DNA of 64,000 nucleotides from Phoenix dactylifera (lineage: Eukaryota > Streptophyta > Magnoliopsida > Arecales > Arecaceae), in assembly GCF_009389715.1 (NCBI RefSeq), contig NC_052394.1, positions 23,614,399 to 23,678,398 on the forward strand, in the 5' to 3' direction. The position numbers and the translations under genes were made by a program. Shown here piece by piece: positions 36,673 through 49,230 of this stretch. Under the pieces are notes generated by a model. It ran no database searches and was not told where the DNA came from. It saw only the letters and a list, made by a program, of their open reading frames with translations. How positions within the stretch are numbered: the stretch's first letter is position 1; every line of letters starts with the position of its first letter.

Positions 36673-38301
36673 GGTTCTGTTTGGGGGAGCTTTTGGAGGG
36701 CCAAAAACTACTTTCTAGCTCTTCAAAAGTACTTTTAGCTAAAAAATGGTGTTTGGTAAATTTTTCGAAAAGTTGTTTCAGCTTTTGCGGGAATCTGAAA
36801 ACAGCTTTTGGAGGGAAGCTCCAATTTGAAGCTTTCCGAAAATGCTGTTTTCAGCTTTTTCGGAAAGTTATATTTTTGACCAAAATACCTCCATTTAAAA
36901 AAAAAAAATCCTAAAAAACTCTCTCTCACCGTCTCTTCCTCTCCCACCCAACCCCACTCCCTCTCCCCCGCCCCCATGGTAGGGAGGTGCCGAAGAAGAG
37001 GAAGACGGGTAGTTTTCCCTTTCCTGCGGTCGCCGACGGCCATGATGTCCCCGTCACGGAAAGGAGCGGTGCCGAAGAAGAAGGAGGTCCCACGGTGGGG
37101 AGGGGCTGAAGAACAGAAAGAAGAAGGGGGCGCCCTCCCCCTTCCTGCGGCCGCCGGCGGTCACGACCCGCCCCCTCCCGGGTCCACCACGGACCGGCCC
37201 CTTTCCGGCGCTGTCGGCCTTGCGGGAGGAGAGCACTTCCCAGGGGGCCAGCCGCGGCCGCCGAGACTGTCGCGGGCGCCGCTGGCCATAGCCCGGCCCC
37301 CTCCCGCAGCCGTGGCAGCCTGGCCCCCTTCCGGCGCCGCCGGCCACGCGGGAGGAGAAGAAAGGAGAACGGGGGGAGGAAGGAAGGAGAAGAAGAGAAG
37401 AAAAAAAGAAAAGAAAAAGAAAAGCAAAAAAAAAGAAGAAAAGGAAAGAAAAAAAAGAGAAGAAAAGAAATTTTTAAAAAAAGAATAAATAAATAAATAT
37501 TTATATAAATGAATGAATGAATGAATAAGATAATAAATAAATATATTTCAACATTATTAATTATTTACACTAATAATTATAATATTTTATAACTTTATTA
37601 TTGTATTATACTATAAATATAATATTATATTATATTATATCATAATACATTAATATGTTATGTTATATTATGAGAAATTAATTTATACTAATAATTATAT
37701 TATTTTATATCTTTATTATTGTATAATACTATAAATATTATATTATATTATATTATATCATAATACATTAATATGTTATTTTAAATAATTTAATATTATG
37801 TTATATTAAGGAAAATTGATTTATACTAATAATTATACTATTTTTTATCTTTATTATTGCATTATACTATAAATATAATATATATTACATTATATCATAA
37901 TACATTAATATGTTATATTAAATAATTTAATATTATATAATATTATGGAAAATTAATTTACTCTAATAATTATATTACTATTATGTTACGCTATGCAATA
38001 TCATATTACTATATTATAATAATATTATTTTACATTACAGTAATATTATACTATATCGTATATTATGTATTAATATATGTTATGTTTTATTATGCTCTGT
38101 TGTATAATACTATGCAATGTCCTTTATGGTAAATTTGTCATACAAAAGTACTTTCTTAGTTTATTTACCAAACACATGTTAAAGTGCCACAACACTTTAA
38201 AAATGTAGTTACCAAACAGCAAATAGATTTTTATAAAAGCTCTACTTCAGACAGCTCTACTTCCAACAGCTCTACTACCAACAGCTCCCCCAAACAGGGT
38301 C
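36673..38301. mobile_element. PIF/Harbinger-like TIR element, copy A (1,629 bp)
   Basis: The ends are inverted: GGTTCTGTTTGGGGGAGCT on the left, and the right end read backwards gives GACCCTGTTTGGGGGAGCT. Each is flanked by TAA (36,670-36,672 and 38,302-38,304), the three-base TWA duplication typical of PIF/Harbinger and Tourist elements. Subterminal text is also inverted (aaaagctctacttc... against ...ctagctcttcaaaagtac). The interior has no transposase: a GC-rich block (about 36,940-37,370), a purine-only block (37,370-37,480) and an AT-rich tandem array. It is therefore non-autonomous. Open frames in the GC-rich block are compositional. Confidence 0.8.
37556..37990. repeat. AT-rich tandem array inside TIR element A
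   Basis: Just over three units of about 120-137 bases, each opening with 'actaataattat', then 'ctttattattg', 'tactataaatat', 'atcataatacattaatatgtta' split by small indels. Unit starts are near 37,568, 37,686, 37,825 and 37,960 (partial). Element B at 57,500-57,700 carries related single-copy text. Confidence 0.75.
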
Positions 38302-38677
38302 TAAGCTTGAAGGAGTTGAAAGGGAAGGACACTAAAAAAAAAAAGAGCAATAACGATGTATACATGCCGACGCTAGATAGAAGAATCCATAATTTTAGCT
38401 TCGGCACCAACATTTGCTGACGTTTTTAAGTTGCATTGGTAGAAAACGATACTAAGACGATGCTTTTAATTTTAGCTTGGCATTGAAAGAAAACCATAAG
38501 ATGACGCTTTTAGGCATCGTTGGAGGTCCTTAAAAAAAAAAAAGAAAAAGCATCGACGATGCTTCGAAGGCCAACAAAGGGAGTCAGAATCCCCACAATG
38601 CTCAACTAGTTTCGTTATATAAAAAAAAAAATCCCATTTCCAGCGAGTACACTTTCAGATTTTTTTTTTTTTTTTTG

Positions 38678-39100
38678 AAAGGCAGTTTGGAATGCCACCA
38701 AGGTGGTAGCCCAGTTGGAACGGGGCGTTTGCTTTCAACCAAGTGGTTCCAGGTTCGAAACGCGCGGGCGTCGATTAAATTTGGGGACCGAATGCTCCAC
38801 GCCTGGACACGGGGTCTGGAAGTGCTACTGGTCGGCTGGTAGCCTGGGTGGTGCCAGGTGTGACGTACTCACATGGAGGGTCGAGTCGGGTAACCGAGCC
38901 GTCTCATGGGTGGGAAGGGTATAGTAAAATAGGTCGGCGTGCCCAACACACGATCCGGTTTGCCCGCATCGAACATTCTCCTGGCGGGGTGGAGGGCCCA
39001 GTGGAGGCCGCTACGCGGGGGTGGGCTTGTCCCTTCCTCCCCCCTTCCCCTCTTGTTTTAGCAAAAAAAAAAAAAAAAAAAAAAAAAGGCAGTTTGGAAT
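38678..39100 (+). mobile_element. tRNA-derived SINE with intact target-site duplication
   Basis: The body covers 38,694-39,062, followed by a poly(A) of about 25 (39,063-39,087). A perfect 16-base direct repeat AAAGGCAGTTTGGAAT flanks it (38,678-38,693 and 39,085-39,100). The 5' part carries a polymerase III A box (TAGCCCAGTTGG, 38,707-38,718) and B box (GGTTCGAAAC, 38,752-38,761) with normal tRNA spacing, so the head is tRNA-derived. The tail region is GC-rich and unrelated to tRNA. It contains open frames but no gene. The perfect duplication points to a young insertion. Confidence 0.9.
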
Positions 39101-39465
39101 CGGCTTCTGCGTTCGATAAATAAGGTTCACATGAATCGGTGGGTAGTGCGCACGGCTATGTGGCGTCTACATTGCGGGGAATTTTTTTTTTATATTTGCT
39201 TGCTACTAGCATGTAGGGGTGTACCATTCGGATGAAAGAACGGTTCATCTTCGTTCGCATGAATTTATTGGTAAATCATATATATATATATATATTGCTT
39301 TGGGATATGTGCGGACTGATGAATAATTGCGCTTTCAGTGCTTTGAGGCTTTGTGGGCGTGATCCACAAAGAAGATCAATCGTTCATTCATGCGAAAGAT
39401 ACAACCCGAATAATAGTGCAGTTCAGCTGATTAGAATCGTTCTGTGCAGCTTTTGAACCAGTTTC

Positions 39466-39915
39466 GTGATCTCGTGTATGTGGATTCTGCTGGCTGCGTT
39501 GTGTCAAGTTAGCTGGAGAGAAAAAAAGCCGCATAGAGCCTTGGTCATCCTCTCGCCGTCACGGTCGTGGAAGGCTGGAAGTCCCTCCTCCGACGCTGTC
39601 GGTCTGTCGTCAAACTCACCGACGTCGCGGCTGCGGCGGCGGGGACGCCATCGGAGGCTTCTCCACACTCCGTCCTCCTTTACCCTCCCGTCGATTCCAA
39701 ATCCCACCCGCGTGCAACCAAGCCCTAGCTCCCCCTCCCACGCGGCTTCCCTCGGGATTGCGAGGGCGTCTGGTGGCGGCCAAGGTTCCGCCGGAGACGG
39801 ACGGGGATCACGTATAGAATCGAGGGCTTTTCCTGGCTGCTTTGGGGATCGTGCGGCGTTGAAGGAGGAGATGTTGGGAGAGCTGGTGGCAGAGGAGGAG
39901 ATCAAGGAATTGGTA
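39466..39915 (+). other. GC-rich block, possible 5' exon of an unknown gene
   Basis: A GC-rich island in AT-rich DNA with an open plus frame, containing ATG 39,870 (MLGELVAEEEIKEL) followed by a GTAAAA donor-like site near 39,915. Composition matches a monocot first exon. Other frames are also open, including minus, so the frame is uncertain. It may belong with the exon chain at 43,234-44,286. Confidence 0.3.
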
Positions 39916-39992
39916 AAAAAACAAGTTTTATTGAAGACCAGGAGACCGTTGAATATCGGTTCGCATCGAGGCTTTTAATGTTCTCTTTTGCG

Positions 39993-40013
39993 CCCCCCCC
40001 CCCCCCCCCCCCC
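39993..40013. repeat. poly(C) tract, 21 bases
   Basis: An uninterrupted run of 21 C, unusual among the A/T homopolymers of the rest of the window. Shorter C runs occur at 50,611-50,620 and 50,777-50,788. Confidence 0.95.
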
Positions 40014-41183
40014 TGATAACATTTTATTTTTCTATGGTTAGTGTACTATTTCCGCTTTCTGCGTCTCTTAAGCATTTGGATTGGCTGGGTCGTTTAGCTG
40101 CAACAAATGAAACCTCCCTTGTATTGAATTTTGTTACATGCAAGAGAGAATTTTGTTACTTATTGCTTGTATGACTCCATGAGAGTTCAGTTCACTACTC
40201 GGTTCTATCTTCAGTGGCGGCTCCGCTTGTTCTCTGCGGGCATGATGTAGCCGACAAACATGAGATAGGTTAATTAATTAGTTAATAGCTCATGCCTCTT
40301 TAATTTTGTTTTGATTCAATTTTTAGCTTCTGATGTTTCATTTGCCATCTTTCAATTGGTCTCTTGCTTTTGGATTTAAGGCATTGATGGTTTGTTTTAG
40401 GTATTTTCTCGTCTGCATGTAATGCAATCATCTGTAGAATAAATCCTTTAGTTATGTAAAGATAGTGTCGTGGACTACCTATATTTCCATGATCTCAATT
40501 TTGCCCGGATGCGAGTGTCTTTCTAAGGTACATATATCGTTATGCAAGAGAAAATAGAGGACCAGGGAGCAGATATGGACTTGAAAGATTCCAATATGAT
40601 CCCTCCCCCCCTCCCCACTTTTCCAACCAAGGTACATGGAGAAATTTTTTAACCAATGCCAGACCCCATGCCTCCATTTCTGCCAATGGATCAACCAAAA
40701 AGCCACATTGGGGCTTTTTTTGTTTCTTAAGAAAAGAAACCTCTGTGATTATTTATTTGTTAGAAGAATCCTTTTGATTGACTTGAGTGGAATTTAATAA
40801 GGAAAGGTAGAAGTTCCACAACCAAGGAGGAGGCCTGCCCATTCAGGAAATCACATAAGAATTCTTGCTTCTAAACTGATTGACTGGTTATGTGGTATCT
40901 TCTGCCTCATTGCTGACAAGCAATTGAGCTTGATTGGGGGAACGTAGAGGAAGGAGGCCTCTTCTCTTTAGTTGATTCAGTTCCCATCCACTGTTATCCT
41001 CATGCTGCACACTTGAGTTTCCTTTTTGATGTCCGACTTTGTTGTTCATTTACCTGTTAGCTAATTTTGCTTTTCAATACCTCGTCACGATGATCGTGAG
41101 CTTTTAGATTCCCCATATGCGGCAGCTATTCAGTCAGGACCATGGTGTCACTTATGTTTTAATGGTTTTGATGACTTTACAGG

Positions 41184-41345
41184 ATCTTGAGAAGCTTTGC
41201 TGCCCGGCAAGTTGCTTTTAAATATATACCAACTAGTCCAAGATTATCGACATATCTAATTTGTTAGCATTCAGCATCTTGAGAAGCTTTGCTGCATGAC
41301 AAGGTGTTTTTAAATATATACCAACTATTCTAGGATTATCGATCT
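41184..41345. repeat. 92-bp tandem duplication
   Basis: 'atcttgagaagctttgctgc' at 41,184 and 41,276 is followed in both by 'ttttaaatatataccaact' and 'attatcga'. The period is 92 bases and there are two diverged units. Each unit is preceded by an AG dinucleotide in a T-rich context, so a duplicated exon edge is possible. Confidence 0.75.
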
Positions 41346-43233
41346 GTTATACATCTTGCTCCAAATGATGTTCTTACAGGTTAGTTAATTTCAACATTCA
41401 TATGCTGCCCCAAAGCAAACCCATGGGAAGTTAAAAAAGGAATTGTAGGTTTTATACAGTACATGCTTTTATCTGCTTTTGTGAATTCTAGGTTTTGCAT
41501 GGTCTTTCTGCTTGTCAGGCTTCCAACAGTGTTATCTATTACTCATCTGCATCTGCAGATGATGACGACTTCTCATCCATGGCACAAAAGTACATTTGCT
41601 AAAGGAACCCTTTTATTTATGTGCACTGACACTTACAGTTAGAACTTAATGGAGTTCTTGTGCTCCAGAAAAAGTAGGAAATCAAGAGGATGTATAGCTG
41701 AGAGAGCGAATCCCTGATTCTGGTTTTATTAGATGCATTAATTCTGATTTCAGTGGTTCTACCTTATAACCATGTGCAGCTATTCTGATCGCTTCCTCCT
41801 GTTGGGACTGATTTTATAGATTGCGGGTTAATTTCTCAAATTCAATTCCAAAAATAACTCTAATCATATTACTTTATTAAAGATTTAAAAGTATTTTGGT
41901 AATAATTCTAATTAGATTTTTCTTTTAAAAGTCTTAAATTATGTTAGACTTCTACAAAATAAGAAATTCTAATGTTGCTGAGCTGAAAATATTTGTATAA
42001 TAACCCTAATTAGATTTCTTTCTTAAGAGACATAAGCCATGCTAGATTTCTACAGAATAAAGGATTCTAGCATTGCCGGACTTTGTGAATAGGAAAAGGA
42101 GATCCACTCATGCTAACTTCTAGATAATCACAGGAGAAAATCCGATTTAACAAAGAATAAATTAGAAACTCTAAAAAGATACCTTAAAATATCTGGACTG
42201 AAGAACTTTTAAGGTAGAAGATTTTCGGTTGCAAAGATTTTTTTTTTTTTTAATTTACATTAGAATTTTGAGGTGTAATATCCTTATTGTTTTCTTTGAA
42301 AACTTAGATTGAGGTGCACTATTTATGATTAAAAATGGTTGGGAAGCCACTGGGTCGGAATACAAGCAGAAATATGGGAAGAGCATCCTCTGAAGGTGGC
42401 AATCAATATATTTGCAAAAGTCTGATTAATAATAGAAGGTAATGGATGCCCATATCATCATATCATTGCATCATGTTGAAGTTCATGATGACCATCAGCT
42501 ATCTACAGCATCTATTGATGCTTGGTAATGCAGGAACAGGTTTCCCTGTGTCATTTTTTAACTCCCCACAGTTTCTGGTGATGGCAAGCTTTTTCTTTCG
42601 AAATGTTTAATGTCAGAATCATGGTCGAGTGTAAGAAGCTGATGCTGTCAGAATGTTTGATGTCAGGATCATGATAGAGTGCCTCAAGTTATTCATAAAT
42701 GAATCGTTCTCCTTCAATTAAGCCGCTTAGAGATGTCACCTCTAAAGCTTCTCATTCCGTTTTGGACTTCACTGCAAAATGAGGTTTGTCCCCTCAGAAG
42801 GTTGAATTTAGATTGTCATTGGCAATAGTCGTTGGCAATAACGCTTTCCATGGAGTGGATTTTAGTATGTCCCATCATACAATTCTATGCATGAGTTTGG
42901 AAAAATATTTAGCATTGAGTAGTTTTATTTCATATCATATTGCTTGATCCCTTCAGAATTTATGGCTCCAGTTTCTCTTGTCATTTACAAATTAAACATA
43001 TACATTTCTTGTTTGTTCTTTCAAATCAAACAGTATCGAACTGCTTCATTCTATCTATAGATCATTTACTATTCAATCAAATTGAATTATGAGCTTTATA
43101 TGTGGCACTCTCTTGTAATAATTTGTAAATCCCTACTTTTCTTCATTTCTTCCTTGCAACTCATGGTGCTGATTACTTTTTCTTATGCACAATCATTCAA
43201 TATTTTATCTAATTGAATGAATTGTTTTATCAG

Positions 43234-44286
43234 GGCACAATGTTGTAGTATGTGGCGATGATGAAATTAGAGATCCTGCCAGTTCTAGGTGTTCTGATAT
43301 AACTTTCATTTTTTGTACAAAATTTAAAAGAATTTAGCATAATGTCATGCACACACATAACACTATGGAGAAGTATACTAGTAATGCTATATTACCCTTA
43401 ATTTGCTGCTCAGATATCGGATTTATTTGCAATCTATCAAAGCTTCTAATCGTGTGAGTATTGACTAGTGGGCTGGTAACTGTGACACATGCTGCTCTTT
43501 GGAAGCATCAGAAATAATTTATGGTTATTACTTGGATTCAGTCTTGGTGTATTTGTATGCCTATAAGTTTTCATCATGCACAACCATAATATCATTATCT
43601 ATGTTCAGAACGAGTTGTTAAAGCAAGTGAAAGCTGCGAATCGGATAGAAAAGCTTGCAATGACACCAAATGCTGCCCTTAATAGAAATGATTGGCAAAC
43701 AAGGATCCACAAAGCCGAACCCAGTTGGTGAGGACAAGCCTTTCTAATGGTGGGTTTGGTTAGTTTCAAATCGGCTATGATAGTTCACATCTTAGAAGTT
43801 CGTTTTGCATATCTATTTTCAAGATGGCCTATATATCTTGCTATCAAGAAATTTAGACATTTACTCGAGACTCGAATGCATGCTTAAATTCTCTGCTGTG
43901 GAATAATATTTATTATCCCCAAAAGAATACAGCAGGTTTTACATAGGTTTTCTGATATTCTATGCCGCTTTATATATAGCGGCTTTTTTTATTGGTGTTG
44001 TGATTCTCAGCTGATTAACCTGTTGGAGGACGGACTCAACAGGAATTCCACTTTTCGTGTTATTATCATTGGATTATTTTCTTTTTGAGTACATAGATAT
44101 ATGTATTTGGAACGTTGCGCTGCAAGTTGATTCATGCTTTGGCTTGTATTCTCAAGTGCAGGTTCTTTTGAGCTGGAAAGATATGCAAACAGTTTCTGCG
44201 TCAACTACTGTTGCAGCAATTATGCGTTGCATTATGGTCATTCTTTGAAGGATCAGTTGAGTTGCTTTCAATTCTTTGCATTATGA
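43234..44286 (+). CDS. candidate exon chain of an unrecognised gene
   Basis: Four consecutive exon-like blocks join in phase with GT-AG borders: 43,234-43,288, 43,414-43,453, 43,609-43,727 and 44,157-44,286. They read, in pieces, HNVVVCGDDEIRDPASS, RYRIYLQSIKASNR, NELLKQVKAANRIEKLAM, TPNAALNRNDWQTRIHKAEP, then CAGSFELERYANSFCVNYCC, SNYALHYGHSLKDQ and a stop. The donor after 43,453 (GTGAGT) and the one after 43,727 (GTGAGG) are strong; the acceptor before 44,157 (CTCAAG) is weaker, and without it the chain stops at EPSW. Residue composition is protein-like, but I recognise no family. Upstream exons should lie between 39.5 and 43.2 kb; 41,520-41,585 (ASNSVIYYSSASADDDDFSS) is one candidate. It could be a real gene or a decayed one. 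Confidence 0.4.
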
Positions 44287-47200
44287 GCTGCCTTTTTTTT
44301 TTAAAAAAAAAAAAATGAGAAGGATACATACGCTTCTTATTAATTGTTTATAACAATTTTTTATAAGAATAACAAATATATGAAATGCAAAAGGAAGAAA
44401 AAGAAGTTAATCTGAAGCTGGAAATTAATATTTTTTTTATTTTTCTCAGTTTGCTGCATATGTCTTGAGGGAGGTAGTCGATCGCTTTCCCTCAAAAGTG
44501 TGACCCGTTGTTAGTTTGGTTAGGCCAACTGCAGTTGGAAAAAAATGGCTGTGGCTGATGTCAAGATCCTTGACTTGCACTCGCATTCTGCCGGCATTAG
44601 GTATCTCAGCTAGGTCTTGCCAACCTCCAGCTTGTTTTATAATAATATGGATCCATCAACATGACAGCCAACCATATAACAATTTGATTCATGTCACAAC
44701 TTCCAGAGAGTAGGAATGTGAGGGCAGCTCATGGTGAATTAGTTTCATACCCAATCCAACTTCCATGAACAGATGGTTAATGATCTCAATCAAAAGTTGA
44801 GATTCAACAACCACCACCTTAGATAATAAGGTGCCAATTGAATTGGATGCCTCGTGAGTCCATTTAGTACATTATATAGGACAGCGGCATTATGAGCATA
44901 GCGTAGATTTGAGAGTGGTGAAAGAGAGATTGCATGTTGATAAACTAATGGAAGCTGGAGTTAATAAGAGTGAAGCCAGGGCTATGGAGCATGGTCAAAG
45001 GATTCAGAGATTCTCGGGGCCCTCGACAACGAATAGCCCCCTCCACCAGTATGTATGGTCATGGGCGCAGCAAATTTGAATCCGGAATCTTTCCCGTGAT
45101 TCAATGCGACATGTCCTCCACCCAATCCTCGCCAGACTTCGTGCACCGTCCCTCCATCACTCCCCACCTAATAAAAACCGCACCCTCACCACTTTTGAGG
45201 CCTTTGGGTCTATGAAAGCAAATACTTTACTGGTTTTTGTTTACGAGCAAGTTGCTGTAAGCTTTTTTTTTAAGATGACGACCGAGTCCTCTCTGGATTT
45301 TGATTAGCGTGCGTAGTATTGAAGGCACGGTATACATGGAAAGTTCGGCTTGTCCTTGACCTTTCTCTGGTGGCGGAGAATGGCGATGGGAATCCTCTAG
45401 GTTGAGACTTTGGAAGGTTGGTCCGTGTGCATGTATTCTTCCAGGATACGACGGCCAACCATCTTCTCTCTTTTTCTTTTTATGAGGGATTTCTCGTCAG
45501 GACAACGGGAGAGAGGTGGAAGCTCGTAGGCATGTCTTCAGACACGCGATTACGGAATGGCATGTGATCTGCGAGGAAGACGTGAAGCTTCTAAGTGGAC
45601 ATGGGGAGCACCAGTGCTCCGATTGGAAAATTTATGTATGCGAATCTTGAGTTCAAAAATAACTACTTGTCTTGACTTCTTGAATCCGTGCATACAAGCA
45701 GCACTATATTGTACAAAGAAAACAATGCCACGCTGCACAATTTTTGTTTTTGACCAAAATCTCCTAAGGTGTGAGAATTACACCTGAGAATACAGAACCA
45801 TGCTCGACGGTTATCATTAGAACAATAACAACTATCGAGATAGCTTTATATGCCATACATGGCATATCATTATTGATAGTCGTGCTCTGTATCTAGCGGC
45901 GGATGATCCTTGTTTGCCGAATTAGTGTTGTATTGGATGAGAAATAGAATAATAGATATAACAATTTGATATAATACATTGGGCATCAAAAGAGTCACGC
46001 TCGTGCTGGTGTAAAGAGTAAGTTACAATGTGTTATGTTAGACATTGTTTTGCATGATTACATGTTTTTAGGTTGAGAGAGAGTAAGGACCCACGCAATG
46101 GATCACAAATATACAGTATCTACAATTAACATACATCAGAATAAAAATCGATGCATCTCTTTAATTAATAGCGCTTCTGTTTTTTTCTTTTTTTTGTAGT
46201 GATAATTATCGAGATTCTCTTGTTATTGTCATCAAAATCCGTCACCATCTGTCGGAAGTGAAATCATCCACCATCAAAATAAGAATATAAGATCCTTATT
46301 TAGTGCCTCTCAACCATGCATGTCTGTATATCTCTTTAAAACTTTTAAGATCAATGATCTATAATTTTTCATGTAAAAAATAAAAAAAATAGATAAAAGT
46401 AGATCAATGGTTCATGTTTGTATATGGTAGAAACTATTTGTGTTGTGATAGAAGCAATACATCACAAATTTTTTAACTATATTAGGTCCAGCACCACTCC
46501 GGTGCACCAGCAAATTGCTTTACATATATCGTGTATTGACTTCGTGTATTAGAACGTGATGGGTGCAGCAGATCCTCACAATCCAAGTCAAAAATTGTCA
46601 CGCATTTGTCTCAAAACATGCTTGCAGAATTTAATCATAAAATTAATCCTAATGATTTGTACAATTGGGCCTGTCAAAGAATGATAAGTCCACGTAGAGG
46701 GTGACTCCAAATCCTTCCGGAAGATGTTGTTTGGTAAGTTAAAAATCTCGAAACAAAGACTGGTTCACATAATTGAATTCCTTCTCTTCATGAAGTAGCG
46801 AAACTGAGCCAGAAGGCCCAGAACTGTACAAGATTAACTGCCACGTAAGTATTTCTCTAGGTCTTAATTTTAAGTCCAGGTCATCATCTTCAATCACGAT
46901 AAAAAAGAAAAAGAAAAAAAATCGCGTTAGCAGCGTATTCCATGTGCCCACCATTGCTTTCCACATATAAAGATTAAAGCTCGAGGATTGTGGTTGATGC
47001 CAATCAAGTCAGTTGTCTTTTAATCATGAACCAGCCTTACACGAGCAATCACTAGTCGTCCTACACCGTCATTAAGTGGAACATTCCACGCCACAAGCCG
47101 TCATTATACTTGTTCATTAAGGCATCCAGGACTTTTCTTATCCCACACCGCTTCCATCGAAATATTCTACTGTCCAATAAAATCAAATTACAGTGGAAGC

Positions 47201-49230
47201 AAAAAGGTTTTCTGTCAGTGAGAAACCTTGCAGACACTACCGCATGACTCATAAGATATATACAACTTTAATTCTCGACTACATAAAAGGAGAAAAAGTA
47301 AAAGGCTTCACACTGGATGTCGTTAACTGAATTGCAGGTTTCCAGCATGCTCTGAGGATGAACTTGACAACGACCTCGAGATATGGTGTATTTTGAGTTT
47401 CTTAAATATATTCGTATTAAAATTATATAACTCATCCATTTCATGCAATAAATAAATAAACCCGATGATATTATAATTTGTTAAACTTAAATTTTATGTT
47501 ATTTAATGTAGGCACCTTGCAAGTTGCAACCATGGTGAGATAAAAACGGAAATCAAGTAGGGCCCATGAAATCCAGAAAAATTTAAGGCCATATAAGGTG
47601 GTGGGCAGAGCAACCGACCCTACTTTTGTGGTGGCTTCTTCTTTCTTATCCCGTGGGCAATTGCTTGCACGCTATAAAAAAATCTTAAAAAAAAAAAAGA
47701 AGAAAAGGAAGGATGAAGGCCAAGAATGGTGGTGTGCTGCAAGCTTAATAAGAGTCTCTCAAAAAGGTCAAAGCTCAATACCATCAAGGGAAGAAACCAT
47801 CAGTAACACGTATCTCCATGCATCACCTGACCCCATCCTAAAGTGGAGCCCGGAGTCCGGCCTTTTTGATATAACACGGGCCCCTGAACTCGCCATAATC
47901 AGAGGAAGACGCAGAAGCCGGCTGCTGCCGGTGTCAGCAGGGGTCGAAGAGGCGGTGCGCGATCAGAAAACATTGGAGTGGAAATATAATTGCGATCCGG
48001 AGGTCCCATCTATTGTTTCGAGGCCATTCCGTGCATCGCAACTAAAAACCGTCTGTAGAATAAGGAATCTCTGATTTGACGTGGCACCTCTTATATGGCC
48101 GAGCCCATCATTTTTAACTTGCTCCGCCGGTCTACCAGCATACGCCATGATTAGATGTAATGGCGACCAGAGTATGTGGCTCAGTCCTCCCATCAACTTC
48201 GTCATCGATAACTGTGACCGCCCAGTTCCATGTGATCCGTCTTTAAGATTAGGCCTGTTCGAGATCCAATGCCCACCAACTCCAAGCCCTTCAATTAATG
48301 ATCCTTTTGTACATGCGAGGGGATTTGACGGCCCCGTGGCCGCATGATGATGATGATGCTGCGATGCGAAAACAATTCACGGCAAATGGCATCGCTCTCT
48401 TTGTCCTTATCCACTTGGCCGCTGCAATAATTGCTACGTACACAGCTATCTACCACTCCCCGCCCCAAATCTGGCGCCTAATTTTTTTAACTTTTAAATT
48501 TCAGGATGCCAGAGCGAGTTTAGGCACCAAAACCGCGCCCAAAAGCACTAGGCTCCAGTCCTCGTAGGTTCGCGTTGGAAATAGTTTAAATCTCTTTCCG
48601 CTAAAATAAGTCAAGCGAGCTTGTGGCCCCGCGGCCCCCTTTCCATCTGATCTGGGGAACGCAACACCCCCGTCCGGTGCAGGGGGGGACTGTGGTCCAT
48701 CGCCCGAAGGGGTCCCTCCCACGGCGGGAAATTCAAAAGCTCCGGCTACGGTAAAGCCCAAATCAGTGGCTTTGGCCTTTTATATTTTTTAAATTGGAAA
48801 TTTCAAATTATTTTGCTTTTCGAATTTTAAAAATGGGAACTAAAATAATAGGCAACAGGAATAGGAGCGCCTCGAAGCTATGCACGGCCGAAGGCAGAGC
48901 AGAGAGCTCTTCTCCTTCGTTTACTTTTTAATTCATTCTTTAAATCTATGAATATTTTTTATTACTATATATTTTTATTCCTTCCATTGGCTTCCCGCCT
49001 TTTCTTTATCAGTTTATCCCACTTCGGCCCGTGCTGTCCTCCTCGGCAGGTAAGCAGGTCGCGTCGCCCCACACCCTGCGCACCTTTTTCTATTTCCTAT
49101 TTATTTTATTTTATCGCGTATGGGTTATAATTATGAAATGCCTTCTTGATTTTTGGCGGGATGGATGATTCAACCGGATTTAATGGGACGGAGTGGCGTC
49201 CGGGAGACTGGGGCGACAGCTGCCGTTTTG
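44287..49230. other. about 4.9 kb intergenic, no gene seen
   Basis: Nothing with coding character. 47,640-48,760 is GC-richer with several overlapping open frames on both strands, none resembling a family. 48,880-49,060 has a leader-like composition with AG/GTAAGC at 49,048-49,054, possibly an untranslated exon edge. Confidence 0.35.

Noticed and set aside
36976-37488. Long plus-strand open frame of 170 codons
   Set aside because: It lies in the GC-rich and purine-only interior of the TIR element. Proline/arginine then lysine/glutamate runs reflect base composition, and both strands are open.
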